Assembly: GCF_001750145.1 (NCBI RefSeq)
Contig: NZ_CP015735.1
Location: 1-61,249 of the forward strand
DNA: 61,249 nt
Source: Arthrobacter sp. U41
GTDB taxonomy: Bacteria > Actinomycetota > Actinomycetes > Actinomycetales > Micrococcaceae
Direction of reading: 5' to 3'
Position numbers and translations under genes: made by a program. Under the pieces are notes generated by a model. That model ran no database searches. It was not told the origin of the DNA and saw only the letters and a list, made by a program, of their open reading frames with translations. Positions 34,150 through 43,662 of this stretch are shown here, piece by piece; positions within the stretch are counted from its first letter, which is position 1, and each line of letters opens with the position of its first letter.

Positions 34150-35799
34150 ATGAGCGCAGGCGTAGTAATGGAAGAGGAGCTCGGCTGGCACGATGTGCGG
34201 TTCGGGCGCGAAACCAAGAGGGGAGTCGTGCTCGGGCTGGAAATGCACCAGCTCATCACCTTCGGTATCGCGATGGTGGCCATCGTGGTCACGGTCCTGG
34301 TGTTTGGCTTCCCGCTCGGCTGGCTGATCGGCGGGACCATGCTGCTGATCACCGGGCCGGTGTGCTGCACGAGGTTCCACGGGACCTCCACGCTGCAGTG
34401 GGGGCTCCGGTGGGTCGGCGGACGGTGGAGCAAGGGCACGGGCCAGGGGAAGTACCTTCGGGCGACCCGCACCGAAACACCGTTGGACCTTGCCCCCGCG
34501 CCGGTACACACCCACGGTGCACTCCATGCAGCCCCGGAACCAGATGGGGAGCCTCCGGCCTACCGTTCAACGATCGGCAAGAAGGGCCAGATCGTGCCGG
34601 GAACACCGGAGCGGTTGATGCTGCCGGGGGAACTGAACGAACTGCTCTGCTATGAGCTGCCCGGCGGGGAAGCGTTCGTCTATGACCCGGTGAACAAGTA
34701 CGGCATCATCGCCGCCCAGGTCGAATCCATGAACGCTTTCGCACTTGAGTCCGAAGACGAGCAGATCAACCGCACCGAGGCTTTCTCATCCGTTTTGACC
34801 GCGCTCTCCACCCAGGAAGGCGTCGAGTACCTGCAGCTGACCGATCAGACGTCGGTGGTGTCCGGGGCGAAGATCCGGGACTACTACAAAACCAAGGGCG
34901 CGCAGGCTCCCCGGGTGGTCCGGGACGGGGAACTGGTGCCGCTCTCGGGCGCGAACATCAACTCGTTCGCGTCCCACGCCTATGAGGACCTGGTATCCAA
35001 CGGGCGCGGCATCATGCACCACGAAGGCTGGGTCGTGGTCGTGTTGAGCCGGAAGAAACTGGAGAAATCGATCACGGCCCACGGCGGCGGGCTCGCCGGG
35101 TTCATGAGCCTCGCGGCGGGCACCATTTCCTCGGTGACGGAGTCGCTGACGCCGACAGGGACGATGGTGCGGTTCTGGATGAACGCCCGGGAACTCTCAG
35201 CCTGCATCCGGCGCGCAACCGACCCTGCCTCCGCGGTGGAAATTTCGGAGCGGACCGGAGCGTTTGCCGGTGTCGCACCGGCCTCTGCCGGGCCGATGGT
35301 CATGCTGCCGGAGTGGTCCACGCTCCAGACGGACACGGGCATTCACCGCACCTGGTGGGTTTCGGAGTGGCCACGGAAGAAGGCCAGCCTCGGGTTCATG
35401 TCCAAACTGGTGTTCGCCGGTGACTTCCGGCACTCCGTGACCCTCATTGCCAAGCCATACCCGGTCAGTAAGGCCATGAAGGACATCACCACCTCCCTCG
35501 CCGATCACGATTCCGGGCTCGATATTCAGCACCGGCTGGGCCGGCCGATTTCCCGGGCGCAACGGCTGGAAGGAACTGATCTTGAGTTCCGGGAAATGCA
35601 GCTCACCGACGGCTTCGGGGCCTTGAAGATCGGCGGCTACGTTACGCTCTCGGCATCGGACGCGACGGAACTGGAAGTGAACAACACCAAACTGCGCAAC
35701 GCGGCCGCGGCCGCACAGGTGGAGCTCCGGTGCCTATACGGGCAACAGGCCGAAGGCTTCGTCGCCTCGGCCATGCCGCTGGGCAGGGGACTGCTGTGA
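34150..35799 (+). CDS. SCO6880-like T4SS membrane protein
   Basis: The 549-residue protein has two N-terminal membrane helices (QLITFGIAMVAIVVTVLVFG and GWLIGGTMLLITGPVCC), a linker, and a large cytoplasmic domain with PGERLMLPGELNE-type sequence and SVVSGAKIRDYYKTKG. This is the plan of SCO6880-family proteins that sit next to VirB4 genes in actinobacterial conjugative elements (VirB3-like head, VirB4 N-terminal-like domain). GGGGAGAGG precedes the ATG. It overlaps the VirB4-like gene as GTGA. Confidence 0.85.
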   Translation: MSAGVVMEEELGWHDVRFGRETKRGVVLGLEMHQLITFGIAMVAIVVTVLVFGFPLGWLIGGTMLLITGPVCCTRFHGTSTLQWGLRWVGGRWSKGTGQGKYLRATRTETPLDLAPAPVHTHGALHAAPEPDGEPPAYRSTIGKKGQIVPGTPERLMLPGELNELLCYELPGGEAFVYDPVNKYGIIAAQVESMNAFALESEDEQINRTEAFSSVLTALSTQEGVEYLQLTDQTSVVSGAKIRDYYKTKGAQAPRVVRDGELVPLSGANINSFASHAYEDLVSNGRGIMHHEGWVVVVLSRKKLEKSITAHGGGLAGFMSLAAGTISSVTESLTPTGTMVRFWMNARELSACIRRATDPASAVEISERTGAFAGVAPASAGPMVMLPEWSTLQTDTGIHRTWWVSEWPRKKASLGFMSKLVFAGDFRHSVTLIAKPYPVSKAMKDITTSLADHDSGLDIQHRLGRPISRAQRLEGTDLEFREMQLTDGFGALKIGGYVTLSASDATELEVNNTKLRNAAAAAQVELRCLYGQQAEGFVASAMPLGRGLL

Positions 35800-37319
35800 A
35801 GCACATCGGAGGAAAATCGAACCGGCTGTCCGGGCTGGTCCCGGTCATGCTGGATATCTCCAACGGTTCCCGTCAGGCAAGGGCGCAGCAACGCCTGACC
35901 AGGGCCCGTGCCGTCGCGGCTGCGTCGGTTGAGACGGCTGGCGGGGATGACGGCTTTCCGCAGCAGGCATTCCCTACCGGCGGGAAGCAGCGCATCAACA
36001 ATCTTCGCGGCGGTTTCCGGCTCCGCCAGCGCCCGTTCAGCGAGACGGCGTTTTCCTTTGCGACGGCGTACCCGTTCCTGGCCGGCGCGAACCTGGGACA
36101 CAAGGGCGCCTACATCGGCGAGGACGTTTACGGCGGCGGGGCGTTCGTGTTTGACCCGTGGGAGCTGTATGAGGCGAAGGTCATCACCGGCATGTCGATG
36201 ATCCTGATGGGCGCTGTGGGTTCCGGAAAGTCCACGTGCGCGAAGTCCGTGGTCTGCCGCCTGGTGATGCTGGGACGCAAGGCGTTGATCCTCGCGGACC
36301 GTAAGGGCGAATGGGATGTTGTCGCGCAGTTCCTGGGCGGTCACACCATCAAGGTCGGCCCGGGCCAGCCGGACCGGGTCAACCCGCTGGATGAGGGCAT
36401 CCGGCCCTCGGTGACGCCGGACGGGGAACCGATGACGGATCTGCGCTGGGCGGCGATGGTGCGCGCCAGGCGGTTGAATCTGCTCCAGACCATCGGTGAA
36501 ATCCTGCTGGACCGTGCCGTGCAGGGCGCCGAACACACAGCCCTGTCGATGGCACTGGATCTGGCGGTGGAGTCGGCTGCGCCGGGTGTGCCGACGTTGC
36601 CGGGCTTCATCGAGCACCTGCGGCAGATGAGCGTTTCCACCGATGGTTCACGCTCCGTTGCCGAAGCCGCCGAAAGGCTTCTGCACGCTTTTTCCCGCTG
36701 CACCCAGGGTGATCTGAAAGGCATGTTCGACGGCGAAACCACAGCGAACTTCGACCCCGAACTGCCGATCATCACGGTCAACACCAAGGCACTCGTCGGC
36801 GCCTCGAAAGAAGCACGGAAAATCGCCTACGCCTGCACCGGGTCATGGGCTGAATCCATGGTCACCAACTCCGACTCCGGACAAAGGCTCTGCGTCTACG
36901 AGGAGGGCTGGGACTCAGTCAGCGACGAAGCATCCCTGACACGGATGATGGAGGCGTGGAAACTCGCCCGTGACTACAACATCTTCAACGTCCTGATCAT
37001 TCACAAACTCGGGGACCTGGACATTGCCGGGGACGCCGGATCGAAAATGGCCGCGATGGCACGCTCCCTGCTGGGCGATACCACAGTGAAAGTCATCTAC
37101 CGGCAGGAAACAGCCAACCTTGCAGTGACCGAGCGGGAGCTGGGCCTGACCCGGGCCGAGCGCGAAGACGTAAACCGTTCCGCCCAGGGCACCGGGCTCT
37201 GGAAGGTCGGCCCCTACCGGACGGTGAGCGTGAAAAACCAGCGCACCACCGCCGAAGTGCCAGTATTCGATACCGACGCCAAAATGCGCTCCAACAGGGG
37301 CGGGGAGGCAGCAGCATGA
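35796..37319 (+). CDS. VirB4-like T4SS ATPase
   Basis: From GTG 35796 (GTGA overlap with the upstream stop) the protein has 507 residues. It carries Walker A MGAVGSGKSTCAKS (about residue 140), KALILADRKGEWDV, Walker B-like RLCVYEEGWDSVS and the C-terminal motif GLWKVGPYRT. It energises assembly of the conjugation channel. The N-terminal domain usual in VirB4 is short, consistent with the SCO6880-like partner supplying that part. It overlaps the next gene by 4 bases. Confidence 0.92.
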   Translation: MKHIGGKSNRLSGLVPVMLDISNGSRQARAQQRLTRARAVAAASVETAGGDDGFPQQAFPTGGKQRINNLRGGFRLRQRPFSETAFSFATAYPFLAGANLGHKGAYIGEDVYGGGAFVFDPWELYEAKVITGMSMILMGAVGSGKSTCAKSVVCRLVMLGRKALILADRKGEWDVVAQFLGGHTIKVGPGQPDRVNPLDEGIRPSVTPDGEPMTDLRWAAMVRARRLNLLQTIGEILLDRAVQGAEHTALSMALDLAVESAAPGVPTLPGFIEHLRQMSVSTDGSRSVAEAAERLLHAFSRCTQGDLKGMFDGETTANFDPELPIITVNTKALVGASKEARKIAYACTGSWAESMVTNSDSGQRLCVYEEGWDSVSDEASLTRMMEAWKLARDYNIFNVLIIHKLGDLDIAGDAGSKMAAMARSLLGDTTVKVIYRQETANLAVTERELGLTRAEREDVNRSAQGTGLWKVGPYRTVSVKNQRTTAEVPVFDTDAKMRSNRGGEAAA

Positions 37320-39142
37320 AAGCGATGGATAAAGGGACCCAGATGGCGGTCCTTTCCCTAGGCCTGATCGCGCTGGTGCTCTATGGGCTGTACCTGCCGG
37401 GGCAGATCGCCGCGTCCTTCCGCTGCGGATCCTTCACCACCCTGCCCTCGATCCTCCAGCCGCTCGGATTCCTGAACCCGTCCAATCCTGCCGACGCCTC
37501 CGTCTACGGGACCACGGCAGACGGCTGCGGACCGGAGAGCGGGGCAGTCCTGGTGTGGATGATCCTGCTCGTCGTTCTGGCCGTCGGCGTCGGCGTGACC
37601 GTATGGAAGCTGGTGCACGACTGGAAACTCTCGGACGAGTACTTCGTCAAGGACGTCATGGGCCGTGACGGGCTGGCCAAGATCAAGGAAATTAAGAACA
37701 CGGTCGGGGAGAAGAAAATCCTCGAACGCGCCAAAAGCATCCGCCCCACCCTGGGCCGGCCGTCAGTGGAGGACGCATCCATCCGCATCGGGCACGTCCT
37801 CTCCCAGACGGTCCTGGTCTCCTGTGAGGAATCAATCGTCCTAGTCGGCCCCCCACGTTCCGGTAAGGGCTTCCACCTGCTGATCTCGGCAATCCTGGAC
37901 GCCCCGGGGTCGTGCATCACCACCTCGACCAGGGCGGACAACTACGCGGCCACCCACGAGCTGCGCTCAAAAGGCGGGCCCTGCACGTTGTTTGACCCGC
38001 AGGGACTCACCGGTGCGAAGTCCTCGCTGAAGTGGTCACCGATCACCGGGTGCGAGCGGCCCGAGGTCGCGGCCCGCCGGGCCTCCTCACTGATCGGTTC
38101 CTCCGGGCTGGGGAAGTCCGGGTCCAACCAGGAATGGGCCGGCGCAGCGATCTCCATCCTCCAGTCCCTGCTGCACGCCGCAGCCCTCGGCGGGCACAGC
38201 GTTGACGAGCTGTACCTGTGGGGGACCGCTCCGACGACCGCGCGGACCGCGCAGAAGATCCTGCTCGAACATCCGGACGCCGCATTCGGCTGGGGCCAGT
38301 CGCTCAAGTCCATCCTTGACGGGGACCCGAAGATGCTCGGCAGCCGCTGGTTCGGCGTCGAAGGGGCACTGGCCGGCCTTGCCGTGCCGCTCGTGCGTGA
38401 AACCCTGAAACCGGCCGGCCCGGCGGAGGAACTGGTTCCGGCGAAGTTCATCAGGGATAGGGGCACCCTGTACCTGATCGGGACGAAGTCCGGCGGCGGG
38501 GCCATGGCGCCGTTCCTGATTGCGATGATGGACGAAATCACCGAAACCGCCCGTGAAATGGCCATCCGGCTGCCGGGAAACCGGCTCGATCCGCCGCTGT
38601 CGCTGGTGCTGGACGAGATCGCGAACATGTCCAGCTCCTGGCCAGGGCTCGTGACGCTGATGTCGGACGGCGGCGGTTTGGGGATCAGCCCGCTCGTGGT
38701 CCTGCAGTCCCTCGCGCAGGCCCGCGGCGGCTGGGGAGCGGAAGAAGCGCAGGCCGTGTTCGACTCCGCGACGGTGAAAATACAGCTCGGCGGCTCGGGC
38801 AACGAAAAAGACCTCGAATCGTTCGTCAAGCTCCTCGGCACCAGGGCTGTGGAGGAAGGCTCTGTCACGCACACCTCCGACGGGTATTCCTCCAGCACCT
38901 CCAAGCGGGAGAAGGACGTCATGACCGTCTCGGAGCTGCGCCGGCTGCCGTTCGGCTATGGCTTGTTCGTCGGGCGCAACGGCAGGCCTTTCCTGCTGAA
39001 AATGACGCGCTGGATCGACCGGCCCGACGCCCCGGACATCAAGGCCGGCATCAGGAAGTTCAGCAGCTCACTGCTGGTTGAACTGACCGACTCCACGGCC
39101 GCAGGAACGCAAGAGCGCATCAGCGAAGAAGTCCCTGGATAA
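37316..39142 (+). CDS. VirD4/TraG-like coupling protein
   Basis: The 608-residue protein has two membrane helices near the N-terminus (LSLGLIALVLYGLYLPGQIA and VLVWMILLVVLAVGVGVTVW). The motor domain has Walker A LVGPPRSGKGFHL (about residue 178) and Walker B LSLVLDEIANM (about 430), with the TraG-type ending FLLKMTRW. It should hand the relaxase-DNA complex to the secretion channel. It starts inside the end of the VirB4-like gene. Confidence 0.94.
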   Translation: MKAMDKGTQMAVLSLGLIALVLYGLYLPGQIAASFRCGSFTTLPSILQPLGFLNPSNPADASVYGTTADGCGPESGAVLVWMILLVVLAVGVGVTVWKLVHDWKLSDEYFVKDVMGRDGLAKIKEIKNTVGEKKILERAKSIRPTLGRPSVEDASIRIGHVLSQTVLVSCEESIVLVGPPRSGKGFHLLISAILDAPGSCITTSTRADNYAATHELRSKGGPCTLFDPQGLTGAKSSLKWSPITGCERPEVAARRASSLIGSSGLGKSGSNQEWAGAAISILQSLLHAAALGGHSVDELYLWGTAPTTARTAQKILLEHPDAAFGWGQSLKSILDGDPKMLGSRWFGVEGALAGLAVPLVRETLKPAGPAEELVPAKFIRDRGTLYLIGTKSGGGAMAPFLIAMMDEITETAREMAIRLPGNRLDPPLSLVLDEIANMSSSWPGLVTLMSDGGGLGISPLVVLQSLAQARGGWGAEEAQAVFDSATVKIQLGGSGNEKDLESFVKLLGTRAVEEGSVTHTSDGYSSSTSKREKDVMTVSELRRLPFGYGLFVGRNGRPFLLKMTRWIDRPDAPDIKAGIRKFSSSLLVELTDSTAAGTQERISEEVPG

Positions 39143-39145
39143 GCC

Positions 39146-39544
39146 ATGGGTTTCTCTCTGGCCCGGAAGTCCGGGGCCCGGGGCCGCGCCTACACCGGAT
39201 ACCTGCGTTCGGGTGCCTGGGCGTGGCGCCGCACGCGCTGGTTCAGGGACTGCCGCGCAGCCGGGGCCGAACCGGCCTGCCAGGTCTGCGGCACAACACT
39301 GGCCGTGGCGGGGACGCTGGATCTGCACCACACCAGCTATGACGGCGTCTACATCAACGATGACGGCACCTACCGGGCTGAGGAGCCGGACGCCGATCTG
39401 CTGCCGTATTGCAGGGAACATCACCGAGAACTGCACAGGATCCTTGATGAACGACGAGGCGATTACTGGGGCTGGAACCGCCGCCGTGCGACCGCCGTCG
39501 TCACCCGGATCCTGACCCGTAAACATCACCAAAGGACACCATGA
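39146..39544 (+). CDS. HNH-type zinc protein
   Basis: The 132-residue basic protein has ACQVCGTTL, then LDLHHTSYDGV and LLPYCREHHRELH, the Cys2/His-rich plan of an HNH nuclease finger (ligands CxxC and CxxHH, catalytic LHH). It starts 3 bases after the coupling-protein stop. A nuclease role in DNA processing during transfer or in competition between elements is possible; activity is unproven. Confidence 0.75.
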   Translation: MGFSLARKSGARGRAYTGYLRSGAWAWRRTRWFRDCRAAGAEPACQVCGTTLAVAGTLDLHHTSYDGVYINDDGTYRAEEPDADLLPYCREHHRELHRILDERRGDYWGWNRRRATAVVTRILTRKHHQRTP

Positions 39545-39831
39545 CCGATCCTCGCACCACCACGGGCACCCTGGGGACCTGCTGGCTCTGTGCACAAAAG
39601 AGCAACCGTATCGAAAGCCACGTCGTTGACCATGACCACTACGAACTCGCCGCCTGCAACGACTCCGTTGGCGTCAGCGTCGACCTCTGCCCGATGTGCC
39701 ACGTCGCCGTGCACAAATGGATGCGGTCCAACGGCAGGCCCGGCACGCACGCCGCAGCCGACGCCCTCGACGCAATCTTCCAACGATTCACCAACGCACT
39801 GCTGCCCGAACCGCGGAGAGAAGAGCCATGA
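39541..39831 (+). CDS. small HNH/zinc-ribbon protein
   Basis: The 96-residue product has CWLCAQKS, HVVDHDHYE and LCPMCHVAVHKW, again a CxxC/DHDH/CxxC HNH-like finger. It overlaps both neighbours (ATGA), so it is made together with the previous HNH-like protein. The two differ in sequence and are not simple duplicates. The function is unknown. Confidence 0.7.
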   Translation: MTDPRTTTGTLGTCWLCAQKSNRIESHVVDHDHYELAACNDSVGVSVDLCPMCHVAVHKWMRSNGRPGTHAAADALDAIFQRFTNALLPEPRREEP

Positions 39832-40697
39832 GCACCAGCACCGAACCGTCAGCAACCGACTGGACCGTCGAGCCGTTCAACGCCGACGAAGACGCCCCGG
39901 ACTCATGGGCACACGAGGCCGGCCTATCAACCGGGGGTGGGGGAGTCGGGCTGCCGGCATTTCTGGACCCGGACATTGAAGCGGAACTCGGCGAAGGCCC
40001 GCCGGAATGGATGGGGATCCGCTGGCGCGATATCAGCGCCGAAGACAAACCCGCTGCGTGGACTGCCCTGCGGCAATGGGTGGACTGGTTCGTCCGCGAA
40101 TACCAGCTGAACACCTCCCAGATCACCGAGTGCTGGTTTGAACATTCCGACATCGTCGCGGAGCTCTACGCCGGGATGTGCGCCGAATACAAGATCTGGG
40201 AAGAAGGAATGCCGGGCCTTGGCGCGATGACAACGTGGCACCCGCACGTACAGGCGATGACCGTCCGGCTCGCCGCTATGGTCGATAAAAGGCAATGCCA
40301 CATCACCGGACACCAGGACGATCCAGCTGACCTGGCCTTCACTTACAACCAGGACCGGTGGTCGCGGATCCGCGACGGCGTGACCGCAAGCGTGGAAGTA
40401 CCGCGCGAAAGGATCAACCGGCGCTGGAGGCCCGTGGCCGTTGCACGTGGCGGGGAACGCATCACGGGCCGCGAAATTCTTGTCGGCCCTGCCGCCACCG
40501 TGGAGGCCGACCAGATCACCGGCACAACGCTTCTCTCCGGGGCCGCAGCGGACAGCGTGCAGCTACGACACACGACCCAGGGCGCTGCCGCTGAATCGTA
40601 TTGGGAACACACCACCGGACACGGCGGGGAAGACGGCTGGACACGTCACGCGGACCCCGAAGCAGAGACCGGACCCGACACCACAGATCAGGAGTAA
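39828..40697 (+). CDS. DUF4913-like plasmid protein
   Basis: From ATG 39828, overlapping the previous stop, the protein has 289 residues. Its core (LRQWVDWFVREYQLNTSQIT ... MCAEYKIWEEGMPGLGAM) resembles the DUF4913 domain of actinobacterial plasmid proteins, with conserved Trp and His residues. The C-terminal half is polar. Upstream in-frame sequence to 39696 lies over the HNH-like gene and is rejected. It is the last intact backbone gene before the island. Confidence 0.75.
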   Translation: MSTSTEPSATDWTVEPFNADEDAPDSWAHEAGLSTGGGGVGLPAFLDPDIEAELGEGPPEWMGIRWRDISAEDKPAAWTALRQWVDWFVREYQLNTSQITECWFEHSDIVAELYAGMCAEYKIWEEGMPGLGAMTTWHPHVQAMTVRLAAMVDKRQCHITGHQDDPADLAFTYNQDRWSRIRDGVTASVEVPRERINRRWRPVAVARGGERITGREILVGPAATVEADQITGTTLLSGAAADSVQLRHTTQGAAAESYWEHTTGHGGEDGWTRHADPEAETGPDTTDQE

Positions 40698-40701
40698 GAA
40701 C

Positions 40702-40866
40702 ATGGACCAGAACACGGCAGTAATCGTCGACAACTTCACGGGCGCGGCAGGGAAGACGTCGGGCCGTCTCCGCGCAGTGGTCCTCGACCCCCTATATCGT
40801 CGGCACGCCGACGCCGGCGGTGCCTGCCACGAGATGGATGGCGCCACCACTCTGGTGTCGGAGTAG
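40702..40866 (+). pseudogene. backbone gene truncated at the left island junction
   Basis: A 54-codon frame starts MDQNTAVIVDNFTGAAGKTS in good phase 4 bases after the upstream gene. Its second half (about 40770 on) changes character and ends at a TAG without recognisable structure. I read it as the 5' end of a transfer-operon gene cut by the insertion of the Qat island. The fragment at 52549-52839 could be the other end of the same gene. Confidence 0.5.
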
Positions 40867-40928
40867 CGTCCGCCAGTGGTCGCGTTCCGGTTGTGCGTAC
40901 ATCGAATTTTTTGTCAGGCCCTCGCCGA

Positions 40929-40941
40929 TATACTCCGAACG
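40929..40941 (+). promoter_or_regulatory. leaderless promoter of the Qat operon
   Basis: A consensus-like -10 TATACT (40929-40934) ends 6 bases before GTG 40941, so transcription should start at that codon. No good -35 is seen at 17 bases, as is common in Actinobacteria. Confidence 0.5.
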
Positions 40942-40994
40942 TGACTGAAGCCCCATTGCCCCGACTCGACGCCAGAACCGGCAACACAACATGA
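40941..40994 (+). CDS. 17-codon leader ORF coupled to qatA
   Basis: GTG 40941 begins MTEAPLPRLDARTGNTT, whose TGA overlaps the qatA start as ATGA. qatA itself has no visible ribosome binding site, so re-initiation after this leader would explain its translation. The peptide may have no other role. Confidence 0.4.
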   Translation: MTEAPLPRLDARTGNTT

Positions 40995-42880
40995 CCGATC
41001 CGAGCGCGCTGTCGCTATGGTCTGACGACCCCGCAAAAGTCGATCTGCTGTCCTTCGATGCCGTCGCACAAACGGTTGCCGACGCTCTGCTCGACGAGGC
41101 GCTCGATCCGGTTGCTCTCGGGCTATCTGGTAGCTGGGGAAGCGGCAAGACTACGGTGCTGGGTCTCGTCGGCCAAGAGCTCGATCGACGTAAGACGGAA
41201 ACGCAGAAAGTGCTGGTTATCCAGACCGACCCGTGGCGCTACGATCCGGCGACGGGCGCCAAAGAGAGCCTCATCGCCGAGGTGCTGGCCGCGCTGGCCG
41301 CGGAGATCAACAAGTCTGAGACGAAGACCGATAAGGCGAAGAACTTGCTCGCCCGACTGGGCAAGCGAATCGACTGGGCCAAGGCGATCAAATTGGCCGC
41401 AACGTCATCCCTAACCCTGCAGATCCCTGATTTTGACAAGCTCGTCGAGCTGGTCAAGCCCAAGGAGGGGGACACCGAATCGGTGCGTGGTCTTGAGGAA
41501 TTCCGCGGCGAGTTTGCCGAGCTGATCGCCTCCGACGACCTCAAGCACATCAGCGCGGTTGTCGTTTTGGTCGATGACCTCGATCGCTGTCTGCCCGAAA
41601 CGGTCGTGGAAAGTCTAGAAGCAATGCGCCTCTTCCTGGCCGTGCCCAAGATGTCATTCGTCATCGCGGCCGACGAGGATCGCGTCGCCGACGCCATTCG
41701 CACCCGTTTCAAGTCCAACGGCCGTCCAGAGGAGCAGGACGTCGATCAGCACGACCCCGCCACCCTCTATCTGCACAAGATCGTGCAGACGACGATCCCG
41801 CTGCCGGCGCTGAGCCACTTCGACACCCAGGCATATCTGGTGCTTCTGCAGCTCGAAGCCACGGCTGGTGGGCCGGAACTGGCCACGCTCATCAACCGCT
41901 GTGCCCAGGTACGCAGGAATGGTGGCAGTGTCGATGACATCGGTGAGATTCCCGGCCTGTCCATGGATGACGAGCTGGCCTTCGCCACCCGCCTGACGCC
42001 GCTGCTCTACGAGAAGCTTAGAGGCAACCCGCGGTACATCAAGCGGTTCCTCAACGACCTTCACGTGCGCCAGTCTGTCGCTTCCCGCCGGGGCATCAGC
42101 CTCGACTCGGCCGTGGTCGCCAAGCTCATGACCCTCGAAGCCCTGATGAAGCCCGAGTTCAAACTGCTGCTTGGCTGGTTCGCGAAGGGCGAGATGCGCG
42201 ACCAGCTGGCTCGCCTTGAGGACGAAGCAGGGAGGCCGGCACAACCCGATGCGGCAGCCGAAGAACCCTCAGGCGACGCTGAATCGACGAACGACGCTAA
42301 GTCTGCCCCACGGCCGCGGCGTGATTCAGCAGCCAGTAATGCTCCAGCCGGATCCGGCCAGTTCTCCCAGGCCATGGTGCGTTGGGCCAAGCTCGCGCCA
42401 CCACTGCGTGGACTCGATCTCTCACCGTATCTGACGCTGGCCGCGACGTTCGCTGGTGTCACCCTCATCGACGACAGCCTGCCCGAGAGGCTGCGCGACA
42501 TCGCCGCCAATCTGCTCTCGGAGTCTCGTCGAGAGCAGGCCTCCGTCACTGATGCCGAGCTCGACGCTCTGGGTGACGGCGACGCCACCGACTTGCTACG
42601 CCACATTGGCCGCACCATGCGCGACCGGCCTGCTAAGCAGAAGGCCGGTGTCAACACTGTCCTTCGCATGGCACGTCTTCGTCCCAGCGTGGTGAACGAT
42701 GCCCTCGAAGCGCTGCTCATGCTGCCGCCGAGAGAGATCACCATAGCCACTCCCCTGCAGTTCAAGTCGGACGATCCTGCTCCGATACGCAGCGCGCTGA
42801 ATACTTGGAAGGGCAAGCTGCCCAGCGGGCAGGTCAAGCGCGCGGTCGAGAGTGCACTGACCAGCAGAGGGCCTGCCTGA
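40991..42880 (+). CDS. qatA: QatA, KAP-family P-loop NTPase of the Qat defence system
   Basis: The 629-residue protein has Walker A LSGSWGSGKTTVLGL near residue 50, Walker B VVVLVDDLDRCLPE near residue 195 and the KAP-type continuation VESLEAMRLFLAVPKMSFVI. KAP NTPases often sense or act at membranes. A low-complexity Pro/Ala/Asp segment lies near residues 415-450. It is the first gene of a qatABCD operon with 1 to 4 base overlaps throughout. Qat is an experimentally established anti-phage system in other bacteria; its mechanism involves a QueC-like protein and a TatD-like nuclease. Confidence 0.93.
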   Translation: MTDPSALSLWSDDPAKVDLLSFDAVAQTVADALLDEALDPVALGLSGSWGSGKTTVLGLVGQELDRRKTETQKVLVIQTDPWRYDPATGAKESLIAEVLAALAAEINKSETKTDKAKNLLARLGKRIDWAKAIKLAATSSLTLQIPDFDKLVELVKPKEGDTESVRGLEEFRGEFAELIASDDLKHISAVVVLVDDLDRCLPETVVESLEAMRLFLAVPKMSFVIAADEDRVADAIRTRFKSNGRPEEQDVDQHDPATLYLHKIVQTTIPLPALSHFDTQAYLVLLQLEATAGGPELATLINRCAQVRRNGGSVDDIGEIPGLSMDDELAFATRLTPLLYEKLRGNPRYIKRFLNDLHVRQSVASRRGISLDSAVVAKLMTLEALMKPEFKLLLGWFAKGEMRDQLARLEDEAGRPAQPDAAAEEPSGDAESTNDAKSAPRPRRDSAASNAPAGSGQFSQAMVRWAKLAPPLRGLDLSPYLTLAATFAGVTLIDDSLPERLRDIAANLLSESRREQASVTDAELDALGDGDATDLLRHIGRTMRDRPAKQKAGVNTVLRMARLRPSVVNDALEALLMLPPREITIATPLQFKSDDPAPIRSALNTWKGKLPSGQVKRAVESALTSRGPA

Positions 42881-43662
42881 TGGGTACTAGCGGGGCATAC
42901 TCCGGTAGCGGGGGCAAGGACGGTAAGGCTGTTCGCCATACCATCGGCGATTACCTGGACAAGTTCCCTACATCTGACCTAACTCAAGGCATAGACGGCA
43001 ATCGGCCGTCACTCGATCCGGCAGCGCTTCAGCGTGTCATCAACTTGATCCGACCCCGCTCGTCGGGCGGGACCGGTGGCGACGGACCGGGCGGCGGGGG
43101 CGGGGGTGGTCGCGCCTCGGGCGGTTCTCGCAGTAGCGGTGGGCCGCAGCGATCTGCCGCGGCCTCTGCTCGCACGGCCGGACGCGCCGCAGCAGCAGCC
43201 TACGCCTACCGCACCGGTGATGCGGCGACGCTTCAGCGGCTCGGTCTTGACTACAACGAGCTGCGCGCGCTCGGCGACGAGTTCGAGGTGCTGCGCCGCA
43301 TCGTCGACATGGCCTGTTCCGCACCCGACAGCACGATCGAGGACCACGAGCAGCGACTCGTCGCCGCCGAGGTGGGGGAGTGGGTGCTGGAGCAAGATCG
43401 CGACGGCAATCCGCCAACGCCGGAAGAAATCGTCCGCCAGACCATCGCCACGATCATTGCCGAGACCCTGCTCGTCGAGTCCGGTGACCTGGTCAACAGC
43501 CACGAGCATGCGGACATCGCCGAGACCGACATACGTGACGCTGCCGAAGCGATGGCTGCCCAGGCATCTCTCTCGGTGGACGGTGCGACTGAAGACGAGA
43601 TCAGCCGTGCAGTCGAGACCGGGCTGGAAACTATCCGTGGCATCGTCGGGGTCGACGTCTGA
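42880..43662 (+). CDS. qatB: QatB, small Qat component
   Basis: The ATG overlaps the qatA stop (TGATG). The 260-residue protein starts MGTSGAYSGSGGKDGKAVRH, has a Gly/Ser/Arg-rich low-complexity stretch (about residues 60-90) and then a helical acidic domain (AETLLVESGDLVNSHEHADI). QatB proteins have no known catalytic motif; the assignment rests on operon position and this N-terminal GTSxxYGG-like signature. Confidence 0.88.
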   Translation: MGTSGAYSGSGGKDGKAVRHTIGDYLDKFPTSDLTQGIDGNRPSLDPAALQRVINLIRPRSSGGTGGDGPGGGGGGGRASGGSRSSGGPQRSAAASARTAGRAAAAAYAYRTGDAATLQRLGLDYNELRALGDEFEVLRRIVDMACSAPDSTIEDHEQRLVAAEVGEWVLEQDRDGNPPTPEEIVRQTIATIIAETLLVESGDLVNSHEHADIAETDIRDAAEAMAAQASLSVDGATEDEISRAVETGLETIRGIVGVDV

